DNA of 64,000 bases from CAKVLS01 sp045534265. GTDB taxonomy: Bacteria; Bacillota; Clostridia; Christensenellales; UBA1242. The stretch is from contig JAZSJH010000002.1 of the NCBI GenBank assembly GCA_045534265.1, positions 51,518 to 115,517 on the forward strand, in the 5' to 3' direction. A program made the position numbers and the translations under genes. A model generated the notes under the pieces. The model was given only the letters and a program-made list of their open reading frames with translations, was not told the origin of the DNA and ran no database searches. Shown here one piece after another: positions 51,059-60,587 of this stretch; the stretch's first letter is position 1; each line of letters starts with the position of its first letter.

Positions 51059-51916
51059 TTATTTTTGAATTAGGTCTTTGTATTTGCAAAGCAGGTGTTT
51101 CATCATATCATCTCTTATCATAATATTTTGTTTAGAAAAAGCAGTAAAACCTGCGTTGCTATTTATCTCGCAAAAGATAAGGTTGTCTTTGCCAAACAGA
51201 AAGTCTAGCCCGCAGATTTCGAGCCCACAATGTCTTGCGATATCAAGCGAAAGTTTCTTTAATTTTTCCGAACACAAAGTCGGCTCAAAAGTCCCGCCAA
51301 GTGATATATTGGCTCTAAAATCGCCATTTCTGGCTTTTCTAACTACAGCCCCGACCACATGGTCTCCAATTACATAGACTCTAATATCTTTTCCAAAAGA
51401 TGTGTCAATATATTTTTGAACGATAAATTCCACATCTTTGTTGTGACGTTTTATTGCAGAAAATTGATACTTATTTTTTACCAAATAGCATCTTTTTCCA
51501 AGGGAACCAAAATTGTTTTTCATAACAAATGGGAGTCCCAAGTTTTGTACAATTTCGTCATAACTTATTTGATTTTCAAGGAAGGTTAGGGGTTGTGAAA
51601 TGCCACTAAATTTTTCCATATGAAGATAAGTTTCCCACTTGCTACGAGCTCTTTTGCTAGCGGATAATTCGTTGATAATTTTTATCTTTTTACTCTCCAA
51701 AAAATCAAGCACTTCGTAGTTGTAACATCTTGAAAAAACAATGTCCGGAAGGCGGGTTACAAGGCTTCCATTTTTGTAGAGTTTGCCACCAATAACAGAG
51801 CACTCATCTGCGTATACTTTTTCAAAGTTTAGCCCTTGTGTGTGAGCGGCGCAACTCATACGGATTGATGTTACATTATATTCATTTTTTCCTTTGTTGT
51901 ATAATATCCAAAGCAT
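51059..51916 (-). CDS. RimK-like ATP-grasp ligase
   Basis: A 285-residue ATP-grasp protein. The ATP-binding lysine is in LPFVMKNNFGSLGKRCYLV, the acidic patch is in IQVQ/EFIVQKYIDTSFGKDIRVYV, and the metal-ligands lie in ICGLDFLFGKDNLIFCEINSNAG. It most resembles RimK/LysX-type ligases, which attach amino acids (often glutamate) to proteins or small acids. The N-terminal part (CAAHTQGLNFEKVYADE) suits the pre-ATP-grasp domain. The acceptor is unknown. It is a lone gene in AT-rich surroundings. Confidence 0.82.
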   Translation of the reverse strand: MLWILYNKGKNEYNVTSIRMSCAAHTQGLNFEKVYADECSVIGGKLYKNGSLVTRLPDIVFSRCYNYEVLDFLESKKIKIINELSASKRARSKWETYLHMEKFSGISQPLTFLENQISYDEIVQNLGLPFVMKNNFGSLGKRCYLVKNKYQFSAIKRHNKDVEFIVQKYIDTSFGKDIRVYVIGDHVVGAVVRKARNGDFRANISLGGTFEPTLCSEKLKKLSLDIARHCGLEICGLDFLFGKDNLIFCEINSNAGFTAFSKQNIMIRDDMMKHLLCKYKDLIQK

Positions 51917-52187
51917 AATTTTTGTCCTTAAAATTTCTTCTATTTAATAGCCCTTTTATGATAACACAAAATATAAAAAAGGCAACACAAATTTTACTAT
52001 TTTTTAATTTGATAATTTACTGAATTTTTTGTTAATATTTTTTGTCCAAATTACATAAAGTAAAAAATGGTTTTTGTCAAGCAAAGTTTGTATAAAATAG
52101 TAATTATATATATTCTATTTATTTGACAATTTTTGTAGTATTTTATAAACTTGAATTAGAAATGTGAAAGGAGCCTTAAAAAGTTAA
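51917..52187. other. AT-rich region upstream of the glycogen operon
   Basis: About 270 bases without a gene. TTGACAATTT occurs near 52121, but a matching -10 is not clear. GAAAGGAG at 52167-52173 is the only ribosome site before glgB. Confidence 0.45.
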
Positions 52188-54089
52188 ATGGCAAATGATA
52201 AATTAGAAAAACAACTTTATCTTTTTAACCAAGGCACATACTATCATTGCTATGAACTTTTGGGTGCACACGTTTGCGAGATTGATGGAAAAAAAGGCGC
52301 AATGTTTAGGGTGTGGGCTCCTCGAGCAAAGAGTGTGTCGCTTGTTGGTGAGTTTAATAGTTGGGACAACACAAGACACAAGATGAAACCTATTGGTAAT
52401 AGTGGTGTTTGGGAAGTATTTGCAGAGTGGGCAAAAACTTATGACAAATACAAGTACGAAATAACAACTGCCAAAGGTAAAAAAATTATGAAAGCAGACC
52501 CATATGCTTTTTATAATGAAACAAACAGACATGATGCTTCTATGGTGTATGATTTGGGCGGATATAATTGGGGTGATGGCGAATATCAGTATATGAAAAA
52601 TCGCAAAAACATTTATTCTTCACCAATCAACATTTTTGAAGTAAACCTAGGTTCGTGGAAGCGAAGACCAAATGGTGATTATTATACCTACCATATGCTT
52701 GCAGACGAACTTATTCCTTATGTGGTAAAGATGGGATTTACTCACATAGAAATTATGCCTATCAACGAATATCCTTTTGATGGTTCTTGGGGATATCAAA
52801 CAACAGGGTACTTTTCGATAACATCTAGATTTGGCAATCCGCACGACTTTTTCTACTTTGTAGATAAATGTCACCAAAACGGCATTGGTGTAATACTAGA
52901 CTGGGTTCCGGCTCACTTTCCAAAAGACTCTTATGGTCTTGCAAAATTTGACGGAGAGCCACTTTACGAAAATAAAAGTTGGGATAGGCGAGAGCATAAA
53001 GGCTGGGGAACATTAAGATTTAACTACGACAGACCTCAAGTTCAATCTTTCCTTATATCATCAGCTTTGTTTATGCTCAAAACATATCACTTAGACGGAC
53101 TGAGAGTAGATGCGGTGGCATCTATGCTATACCTAGACTATGACAAAAAAGAAGGCGAGTGGCTACCAAATCGTTATGGCGGAAAGGAAAATTTAGAAGC
53201 AATAGCTTTTATCAAAAAGCTAAATTCAGTTGTTTTTAGAGAACTTCCAAACGTTATGATGATAGCCGAAGAGTCAACAGCTTGGCCTATGGTGTCAAAA
53301 CCAACAAACGTGGGGGGGCTTGGTTTTAACTTTAAGTGGAATATGGGTTGGATGAACGATACTTTGGATTATTTCAAAATAGACCCATTCTTTAGAAAAC
53401 ACAACCACGATAAGTTAACATTTTCTATTTGTTACGCCTTTTCAGAAAATTTCATACTTCCTGTATCTCATGATGAAGTCGTTCACGGTAAAGCATCTCT
53501 TATTAATAAGATGTACGGTTTATATGGCGAAAAGTTTGCTCAAGATAGAGTGCTATTTGCTTATATGATAGGTCACCCCGGCAAAAAACTTCATTTTATG
53601 GGCAACGAGATTGCTCAGTTTAGAGAATGGGATTATGATGGGGCTATCGAGTATAACCTAGTTGATGAGTATGATAGTCATAGAATGTTCCAAAACTTTG
53701 TAAAAGAGCTAAACTTTTTCTATTTGGGCAATAGAGAACTTTACGAAGTTGATTTTGATAGTAGTGGTTTTGAATGGATAGTTGTAGATGACAGAGATCA
53801 AAACATACTAGCCTTTAATCGAAAAGACGGCGCTGGTAACGAAATGCTTTGCGTATATAACTTTTCTCCAGTAACAAGAGAAAATTACCGCATAGGCGTT
53901 GACCTTCCGGGAGAGTACGAAGAAGCATTTTCAACCAACAGAACAATTTATGGTGGAAATGGAATCCACAATGATACTGTAAGAAGTGAGAATATACCTG
54001 CTCACCACAAAGGAAACAGTATCCAAATTAAGATACCCGCATATACTGCTTTATTTATAAAAAACAAAAACAAAAAATATTCATTTTAG
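52188..54089 (+). CDS. glgB: Glycogen branching enzyme
   Basis: A 633-residue GH13 enzyme that moves oligoglucan segments to make alpha-1,6 branches. The N-terminal carbohydrate-binding module carries GAMFRVWAPRAKSVSLVGEF. The catalytic Asp is in YHLDGLRVDAVASM, the acid Glu in MMIAEESTAW, and the transition-state Asp in LPVSHDEVVHG. Length and motifs are normal. The AAGGAG site is 14 bases before the ATG, longer than usual, but a TAA stands just upstream so no earlier start exists. It leads the glgB-glgA-glgP operon, with 9 bases to glgA. Confidence 0.96.
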   Translation: MANDKLEKQLYLFNQGTYYHCYELLGAHVCEIDGKKGAMFRVWAPRAKSVSLVGEFNSWDNTRHKMKPIGNSGVWEVFAEWAKTYDKYKYEITTAKGKKIMKADPYAFYNETNRHDASMVYDLGGYNWGDGEYQYMKNRKNIYSSPINIFEVNLGSWKRRPNGDYYTYHMLADELIPYVVKMGFTHIEIMPINEYPFDGSWGYQTTGYFSITSRFGNPHDFFYFVDKCHQNGIGVILDWVPAHFPKDSYGLAKFDGEPLYENKSWDRREHKGWGTLRFNYDRPQVQSFLISSALFMLKTYHLDGLRVDAVASMLYLDYDKKEGEWLPNRYGGKENLEAIAFIKKLNSVVFRELPNVMMIAEESTAWPMVSKPTNVGGLGFNFKWNMGWMNDTLDYFKIDPFFRKHNHDKLTFSICYAFSENFILPVSHDEVVHGKASLINKMYGLYGEKFAQDRVLFAYMIGHPGKKLHFMGNEIAQFREWDYDGAIEYNLVDEYDSHRMFQNFVKELNFFYLGNRELYEVDFDSSGFEWIVVDDRDQNILAFNRKDGAGNEMLCVYNFSPVTRENYRIGVDLPGEYEEAFSTNRTIYGGNGIHNDTVRSENIPAHHKGNSIQIKIPAYTALFIKNKNKKYSF

Positions 54090-54098
54090 GAGGGTGTT

Positions 54099-55673
54099 AT
54101 GGCAAAGGTAACACAAAAGGCAGAAACTAAAAAAGTTTCAAAGCCAAAAACTGAAACCAAAAGACAACACAAACCTACGACAGCTATGGTGGTAAGGCAA
54201 GAAAGAACTGCTGTCATTGTAGAAAATTTTAACAAAAGGAAACTTTTATATGTTGCGTCTGAGTGTTTACCATTTATCGCAACAGGCGGACTGGCGGACG
54301 TTGCGGGCTCTCTTCCAAAGGTCCTTGCTACAGACGAGTCTTATGATGTAAGAGTTGTTATTCCTATGTACTCAGGCATTAAACCAGAGTTTAGAGAACA
54401 ATTTGAGTTTGTTGGATCTTTCTATACACAACTATCTTGGAGAAAACAATATTGTGGCGTTTATAAGTATGTAAGTGAAAACGTGACTTATTACTTTTTG
54501 GATAACGAGCAATATTTCAAAAGAGATAGAACATATGGTTATATGGATGATGCTGAGAGATTTGCATACTTTTCTAAATCTGTTGTAGAACTTATGAAGT
54601 TTGTAAACTTCCAGCCAGACCTTGTTCATTGTAACGACTGGCAAACAGCAATGGTACCTGTTTATTTGCGTACTCTTTATGCAAAAGATTTGTTCTATAT
54701 CAATACAAAAACTATGTACACTATCCACAATATAGAATACCAAGGTCAATATGATATGTACCGTTTGGGTGATATATTTGGTCTTGACAATAGTTATATT
54801 GGTCTTATGGATTGGAACGGCTGCATCAACCTTAGCAAAGCAGCTATCGAAGTTTGCGATATGTTCTCAACAGTATCTCCAAACTACGCTCAAGAGATTA
54901 GAGGTCCAGAGTATGGCAGAGGACTTCAAGATATCATTAACAAAAATGCCCACAAACTAACAGGTATTCTTAATGGTATCGATTATGATTTTTATAACCC
55001 AAAAACAGACAAAGTTTTGGTTAAAAATTATGATATAAACAATGCTGTTCCTGGCAAAGCTCTAAACAAGCTTGAGATTCAAAAATATTGCGGACTAAAT
55101 CCACTTACAAGTATGCCACTTGTTTGTATCATAAGCAGACTTGTAAAACACAAAGGTTTAGACCTTGTAAAAGAAGTTATCGAAAGAGCTCTTATCGACA
55201 ACCGTATGCAACTTGTTGTATTCGGTCTTGGTGACGAAGAGTACAAATCTTTCTTTAGATATCTAGAAAACAAATACAAAGGTAAAGTTAGAGCAATAAC
55301 TGATATGTTTGATAACGCTCTAGCGCGTAAAATATATGCTGCATCAGATATTTTGCTAATGCCATCAAAGAGTGAGCCTTGCGGTCTTGCACAAATGATT
55401 TCTAGCCGATTTGGTACTATACCAATTATTAGAGAAACTGGTGGACTAAAAGATAGTATAAAAGACTTTGGTTATGGCGAAGCTGGTAATGGATATACTT
55501 TTGCTAGTTACAACTCTGCAGACCTTTTGTATACAATCAACAGAGCAATAACAGATTTTTACAAACCAGACCTATGGGAAAAACAAATCAAAAGAGTTAT
55601 GACAGAAGACTTTACTTGGAAAAGATCAGTAGAAGAGTACAAAAAAGTCTACGATAGAATATTGTCAAAATAA
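54099..55673 (+). CDS. glgA: Glycogen synthase
   Basis: A 524-residue GT5 enzyme that adds glucose from ADP-glucose to the chain. After about 47 residues of Lys/Thr-rich extension (MAKVTQKAETKKVSKPKT at its start) comes the catalytic region with YVASECLPFIATGGLADVAG, a variant of the KTGGLADV loop in which Lys is replaced. The C-terminal half has SKSEPCGLAQMISSRFG and ETGGLKDSI. The extension is unusual, and its role is unknown. AGGAGG precedes the ATG. It lies between glgB and glgP, which starts 12 bases later. Confidence 0.95.
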   Translation: MAKVTQKAETKKVSKPKTETKRQHKPTTAMVVRQERTAVIVENFNKRKLLYVASECLPFIATGGLADVAGSLPKVLATDESYDVRVVIPMYSGIKPEFREQFEFVGSFYTQLSWRKQYCGVYKYVSENVTYYFLDNEQYFKRDRTYGYMDDAERFAYFSKSVVELMKFVNFQPDLVHCNDWQTAMVPVYLRTLYAKDLFYINTKTMYTIHNIEYQGQYDMYRLGDIFGLDNSYIGLMDWNGCINLSKAAIEVCDMFSTVSPNYAQEIRGPEYGRGLQDIINKNAHKLTGILNGIDYDFYNPKTDKVLVKNYDINNAVPGKALNKLEIQKYCGLNPLTSMPLVCIISRLVKHKGLDLVKEVIERALIDNRMQLVVFGLGDEEYKSFFRYLENKYKGKVRAITDMFDNALARKIYAASDILLMPSKSEPCGLAQMISSRFGTIPIIRETGGLKDSIKDFGYGEAGNGYTFASYNSADLLYTINRAITDFYKPDLWEKQIKRVMTEDFTWKRSVEEYKKVYDRILSK

Positions 55674-55685
55674 GGAGAGGACCTC

Positions 55686-58118
55686 GTGAATAACATAATA
55701 ACAGATATCGAAGCTTTGTCTTTGATACAAAAAAAGTTAGAAAAATACTATAACATATCTATCAAAGAAGCTACAACTGAGCAACTTTATAAAACTTTGG
55801 CAATGATAGTAAAAGATATTTTGCTAGAAAGAAAAAATCAATATCACCAAAGAACTAAAAAAGCAAACGCAAAAAGAGTACACTATTTATGTATGGAATT
55901 TTTGCTAGGCAGAACACTTAAGTCAAGTTTATTCAATCTAGGACTTGACGAAGTATTTACAGAAGCTTTGAAGTCTAGAAATATTGATATTGACGCTATT
56001 TATGATATGGAACCAGATGCTGGTCTTGGTAATGGCGGTTTGGGTAGACTTGCAGCCTGCTTTATGGACGCACTAGCCACTCTTGACTATCCAGCAATGG
56101 GGCACTGCATAAGATATGACTATGGTCTATTCAAACAAAAAATCGTTGAAGGTAACCAAATCGAACTTCCAGATGCTTGGCTTCCTGGCGGTGAAGTTTG
56201 GCTAGAACCTAGAAAAGATAAGTCAGTTATCGTAAGATTTGATGGTTATATCAAAGAAACAGTCGATAGCGAAGGTCACTTAGTTCCAGAATACTATGAC
56301 TATACAGAAGTAGAAGCTTTCCCTTATGATATGTTCTTGAGTGGTTATGACTGCGAAGCTGTAAGCACACTAAGACTATGGCAAGCAAAATCTATTGCTA
56401 AATTTGATATGAAAAAATTTAGCCAAGGTCAATATATGCAAGCTCTAGCTCAAGATAACGAAGCTGAACTTATAAGCAAAGTTTTGTATCCTTCAGATGA
56501 CAACTCTGCTGGTAAATCTTTGAGACTTAAACAACAATACTTTTTGGTATCAGCAGCATTGCAAGAAATTATTGGTACCCATATTAGAAGATACAAAAAT
56601 ATCACATTGCTTCCAGAATATGTAGCAATTCATATCAACGATACTCACCCAACACTTGTTATCCCAGAACTTATGCGTATCCTTATGGACGATTATAAGC
56701 TTGGCTGGGAAGAGTCTTGGAATATCGTAACAAGAACTGTAGCGTATACAAACCACACAGTACTTGTAGAAGCTTTGGAAACTTGGAGTGAAGATTTGAT
56801 TTCTCAAACACTTCCTAGAGTTTACCAAATCATCAAAGAAATAAACAGAAGATTTAGCGCAGAATTATTTGAAAAGTTCAAAGGCGAGAACTTGGATATA
56901 ATGGAAAGAATGGCTATTATTTCAAAGAGAACAATCAAAATGGCTAACCTTTGTATCGTAGCATCTCACAAGGTAAATGGCGTTTCAAAACTTCACTCTG
57001 ATATTTTGAAAAACCACAACTTCAAAGACTTTAGCGAGCTATATCCAAACAAATTTATGAACGTAACAAATGGTATTGCTCATAGAAGATGGCTATGCCA
57101 AAGCAACCCAGAACTAACTGACCTTTTGAAAAACAAAATCGGCGATAAGTTCTATAAAGAAGCAGATGAATTAAAGAAATTCTTAAAGTATGTTGATGAT
57201 GACAAAGTTTTGGCTCAACTTGAAGAAATTAAATATAACAACAAAGTAAAATTTGCAAATCTTTTGAAAAAACATCAAGGCGTTGAGATTGATCCAAAAT
57301 CAAGATTTGATGTTCAAGTAAAGAGAATTCACGAGTACAAGAGACAACTTCTTAACGTACTAAAAATAATTCACATATATAGACAGCTAAAAGAAAATCC
57401 AGAAATGGATTTCCAACCACAAACATTTATTATAGGTGGTAAAGCTGCGCCAACATATTATATGGCAAAGAGAATTATAAAACTTATCAACCAAATCGCT
57501 GCTGAGATTGACAAAGATCCAGTTATCTCTAAAAAGCTAAAAGTTGTATTTATCGAAAACTACACAGTAACTATCGCCGAAAGCTTGATGCCAGCATCAG
57601 AAGTTTCAGAGCAAATTTCTCTTGCAGGTAAAGAAGCAAGTGGTACTGGTAATATGAAGTTTATGATAAACGGCGCAATTACCCTTGGAACACTAGATGG
57701 CGCTAACGTAGAGATTAAGGGCGAATGTGGAGATGATAATATCTTTATCTTTGGTATGACTGCTGACGAAGTAGCTACTGCTTGGAAGCTTGGTTATGAT
57801 CCAAAATCAATCTACGAAAACAACAAAAACATTCATAAAGTAATAGATATGCTAATTGCAGGATTTAATGGCGAAAGTTTTAAGGATATTGCAGACTATC
57901 TATTATATAGTGGCAATGTTCCAGATCCATATATGTGTCTTGCTGATTTTGATAGCTATATCGAAGCTTACGAAAAGATGGATAAAGTTTATAAAGACAG
58001 AAAGAAATGGAATCAAATGAGCCTTACTAATATTGCAACTTCAGGTTTCTTTGCGGCTGATAGAAGTATCGAAAAATATGCAAAAGAAATTTGGGGACTT
58101 ACAAAACACGGTAAGTAA
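55686..58118 (+). CDS. glgP: Glycogen phosphorylase
   Basis: An 810-residue PLP enzyme that releases glucose-1-phosphate from glycogen. Early motifs are MEFLLGRTLKSSLFNLG and DAGLGNGGLGRLAACFMD. The PLP-lysine motif near the end is KEASGTGNMKFMINGA, and GAPAKTYHM-like residues are in IIGGKAAPTYYMAKR. Length matches the family. It starts at GTG (55686) with AGGAGAGG about 6 bases upstream. Placed with glgB and glgA, it makes the operon cover both synthesis and breakdown. A hairpin terminator lies after it. Confidence 0.96.
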   Translation: MNNIITDIEALSLIQKKLEKYYNISIKEATTEQLYKTLAMIVKDILLERKNQYHQRTKKANAKRVHYLCMEFLLGRTLKSSLFNLGLDEVFTEALKSRNIDIDAIYDMEPDAGLGNGGLGRLAACFMDALATLDYPAMGHCIRYDYGLFKQKIVEGNQIELPDAWLPGGEVWLEPRKDKSVIVRFDGYIKETVDSEGHLVPEYYDYTEVEAFPYDMFLSGYDCEAVSTLRLWQAKSIAKFDMKKFSQGQYMQALAQDNEAELISKVLYPSDDNSAGKSLRLKQQYFLVSAALQEIIGTHIRRYKNITLLPEYVAIHINDTHPTLVIPELMRILMDDYKLGWEESWNIVTRTVAYTNHTVLVEALETWSEDLISQTLPRVYQIIKEINRRFSAELFEKFKGENLDIMERMAIISKRTIKMANLCIVASHKVNGVSKLHSDILKNHNFKDFSELYPNKFMNVTNGIAHRRWLCQSNPELTDLLKNKIGDKFYKEADELKKFLKYVDDDKVLAQLEEIKYNNKVKFANLLKKHQGVEIDPKSRFDVQVKRIHEYKRQLLNVLKIIHIYRQLKENPEMDFQPQTFIIGGKAAPTYYMAKRIIKLINQIAAEIDKDPVISKKLKVVFIENYTVTIAESLMPASEVSEQISLAGKEASGTGNMKFMINGAITLGTLDGANVEIKGECGDDNIFIFGMTADEVATAWKLGYDPKSIYENNKNIHKVIDMLIAGFNGESFKDIADYLLYSGNVPDPYMCLADFDSYIEAYEKMDKVYKDRKKWNQMSLTNIATSGFFAADRSIEKYAKEIWGLTKHGK

Positions 58119-58123
58119 TAAAA

Positions 58124-58158
58124 AAACAATTAGCACACTTTTTGTGTGCTAATTTTGT
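58124..58158 (+). terminator. Terminator after glgP
   Basis: AATTAGCACAC / GTGTGCTAATT stem, 11 bp, with T-rich DNA; the GH13 gene follows closely. Confidence 0.85.
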
Positions 58159-58173
58159 ATAAAGGAATTTTTT

Positions 58174-60021
58174 ATGGAGAGAATACTTGTTTATAACCCA
58201 ATGCATGATAAAGTTCCAACCGGAGCTGCGGTTATTGGTAGCGCTATAAGATTTGAAGTGCAGATAGAAAAAAGTTACGCCCTTAGCCTAAAAAATGTTT
58301 ATCTTATCATAGACCAAGATGGTGATGGCGAAAATGTAAAATATCCTATGCAACAAGCATCTTCTACAAGTCAGTATGCAAGATACACAATAACTCATTT
58401 GTTTGAGAAAAAAGGTGTATTTTTCTACTATTTTGAGATAGAAGAAGAAAACAAATCTTACTTTTTAGAGCAAGGCGATTACCTAAATGCAAAAAGCTGT
58501 GATAATGTCAGCAATATGTTTTTGCAGCTAATCACAGAAGAACAGCCCGAAGCCCCAAACTTTTATGGCGGCATTATGTACCACATATTTGTAGACAGAT
58601 TTTGTAGCGTAGACCCAGACGAAAAAGCCTACAAAGGCAAAATTCTTCGTAAAGACTGGGGTGGCAAAATAAACAGCTATATCGGCAAAAAACAAGAAGA
58701 CATCTTAAACAACGAGTTTTTTGGTGGAAACTTCAAAGGTATTATCTCTAAACTTGATTATTTGCAAGACCTTGGGGTTACAACACTATACCTAAGTCCT
58801 ATTTGCAAAGCATATAGCAACCACAAATACGACATTGGAGATTATTTAACTATCGCCGAAGAATATGGCGGAGAAAAAGACTTTAAGCTTTTGGTCGAAA
58901 AGGCAAAAGAAAAAGGTATGGGCATTATTATAGATGCTGTATTTAACCATACTGGTGCTGATAGCTTGTACTTTAATAAATACGGCAACTATGATAGCGT
59001 AGGCGCCTATCAAAGTGTAGATTCTCCATATGCTGATTGGTACGAATTTAAGTCTTTCCCTGATACATATGCGTGCTGGTGGGGAGTAAAAATAATGCCG
59101 CAAATAAGAAAAGACAGCAAGTCTTTCCAAGATTTTATTTGCGAAAAAGTTTTGCCTAAATATCAAGATTTGGGCGTTCAGGGCTTTAGGTTTGATGTTG
59201 TTGACGAACTTAGTGCGGAGTTTGCAGATAGAATAGCAGACACTTTGAGAGCTAAAAACCCTGAAACAGTACTTATTGGAGAAGTGTGGGAAGACGCTTC
59301 TATCAAAACGGCATACAATGAGCAAAAGAGATATTTTGAAGACGCAAAACTAAATTCTGTTATGAATTATCCAGTAAAAGACGCAATCATTAGCTATTGT
59401 CTTACTGGTGACGAAAATACTTTGGCTTATAATCTTAGAATAATAAAAGACCATTACCCAAAGCAAGTTCAAAATTGCCTTATGAACATCATAGGCACTC
59501 ACGACACAATGCGTATTTTGACAGTTTTATCACAAGAAAGAAACAGCAGAGATGGTTCATACGGAAAACTTGATACCAAAGTTACAAAAAAAGAACTTGA
59601 AAAAGGTATTAAGAGACTAAAAATTGCAAGTTTGCTTCAATTTACTGTAATGGGCGTTCCTTGCATATACTATGGTGATGAAGTAGGGATTACTGGTGAT
59701 GGAGACCCATTTAACCGCAAGTGCTTCCCTTGGGATAATATAAACAAAGAACTTCTTGATTGGTACAAAGCCCTTGGCAGAATAAGAAAGAACAAAGCCT
59801 TTGTTCACGGCGACCTAAATGTTTTGTATAACGCAAATGGCGCTATTGTATATGAGAGATTGACAGTTACTGATAGAGTTTTGATTCTTATCAATAATGG
59901 TCAATACCCATTTGAAGCAACAATAGATAACCTTATGAAAGATATGCTAAACGGCGAATTTGTAAAAGGCGATATTGTTATCCCGCCACAAGGCTATGTT
60001 ATTTTGGAAAAAGTAGAATAA
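58174..60021 (+). CDS. GH13 alpha-amylase/neopullulanase-type glycosidase
   Basis: A 615-residue cytosolic GH13 enzyme without signal peptide. An N-terminal ~120-residue beta domain resembles CBM34 of neopullulanases. Catalytic parts are GFRFDVVDELS (Asp nucleophile), VLIGEVWED (Glu acid) and IGTHDTMRIL (transition-state Asp), and DAVFNHTGADS and DGDPFNRKCFPW are also present. It would trim branched or linear glucans made and used by the neighbouring glg enzymes. Specificity (pullulan, maltodextrin, cyclodextrin) cannot be told. AAAGGAA precedes the ATG. Confidence 0.9.
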   Translation: MERILVYNPMHDKVPTGAAVIGSAIRFEVQIEKSYALSLKNVYLIIDQDGDGENVKYPMQQASSTSQYARYTITHLFEKKGVFFYYFEIEEENKSYFLEQGDYLNAKSCDNVSNMFLQLITEEQPEAPNFYGGIMYHIFVDRFCSVDPDEKAYKGKILRKDWGGKINSYIGKKQEDILNNEFFGGNFKGIISKLDYLQDLGVTTLYLSPICKAYSNHKYDIGDYLTIAEEYGGEKDFKLLVEKAKEKGMGIIIDAVFNHTGADSLYFNKYGNYDSVGAYQSVDSPYADWYEFKSFPDTYACWWGVKIMPQIRKDSKSFQDFICEKVLPKYQDLGVQGFRFDVVDELSAEFADRIADTLRAKNPETVLIGEVWEDASIKTAYNEQKRYFEDAKLNSVMNYPVKDAIISYCLTGDENTLAYNLRIIKDHYPKQVQNCLMNIIGTHDTMRILTVLSQERNSRDGSYGKLDTKVTKKELEKGIKRLKIASLLQFTVMGVPCIYYGDEVGITGDGDPFNRKCFPWDNINKELLDWYKALGRIRKNKAFVHGDLNVLYNANGAIVYERLTVTDRVLILINNGQYPFEATIDNLMKDMLNGEFVKGDIVIPPQGYVILEKVE

Positions 60022-60053
60022 ATAATGCGTTTTGCATAAAATATAAATAAACA

Positions 60054-60088
60054 AAAGACAGCAAATTATATATTTGTTGTCTTTTTTA
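60054..60088 (+). terminator. Terminator after the GH13 gene
   Basis: AAAGACAGCAAAT / TTTGTTGTCTTTT hairpin with T-run. Confidence 0.85.
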
Positions 60089-60156
60089 TATAAATTATCA
60101 ATTTTATAGTTGTTATTTTTTTACCTTTGTTATAAAATAATAACAATAGGTGGGTT

Positions 60157-60582
60157 ATGGACAAAAACGATTTTGCAAAAAATATGCTTATGCTAAATAT
60201 TTTAAGTCAATCAGCGTGTGAAAGTCAGGAAAAAGAGCTTTCTAAAAAGAACTTTTTATCAACTGATACTAAGATTATGTTTTTGATTGATAGTTACGAG
60301 AGAATCTCTCCTTCTTTTTTGACCCAAAGATTAAAGATTGCAAAATCAAATATTGCCCTAATGTGCAAAAAACTTATCGAAAATGGCTACATAACCCAAA
60401 CCCCAGATTTGAAGGATAAAAGAATTGTTTATTATTGCCTAACAAATCTTGGTAAAGACTATCTAAACGAGAAACTAAGCGAAATACAAAACAACCTAGA
60501 AGCTGTCTGTATAAAAGACAATATTGACAATATCAATGGTTGTATTCAAGATTTGAACGAAATGTTAGAAAAGAGGTTTTAA
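60157..60582 (+). CDS. MarR-family regulator
   Basis: A 141-residue winged-helix regulator. The recognition helix region is SPSFLTQRLKIAKSNIALMCKKL, the wing is GYITQTPDLKDKRIVYYCLT, and flanking helices support a dimer. No target site was seen. It is followed 5 bases later by cysS, so the two may be transcribed together. There is no clear ligand; redox or aromatic ligands are common for the family. Its own upstream DNA holds TTTTTTACC but no perfect promoter. The ribosome site is weak (AGGTGGG). Confidence 0.85.
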   Translation: MDKNDFAKNMLMLNILSQSACESQEKELSKKNFLSTDTKIMFLIDSYERISPSFLTQRLKIAKSNIALMCKKLIENGYITQTPDLKDKRIVYYCLTNLGKDYLNEKLSEIQNNLEAVCIKDNIDNINGCIQDLNEMLEKRF

Positions 60583-60587
60583 TAAAT

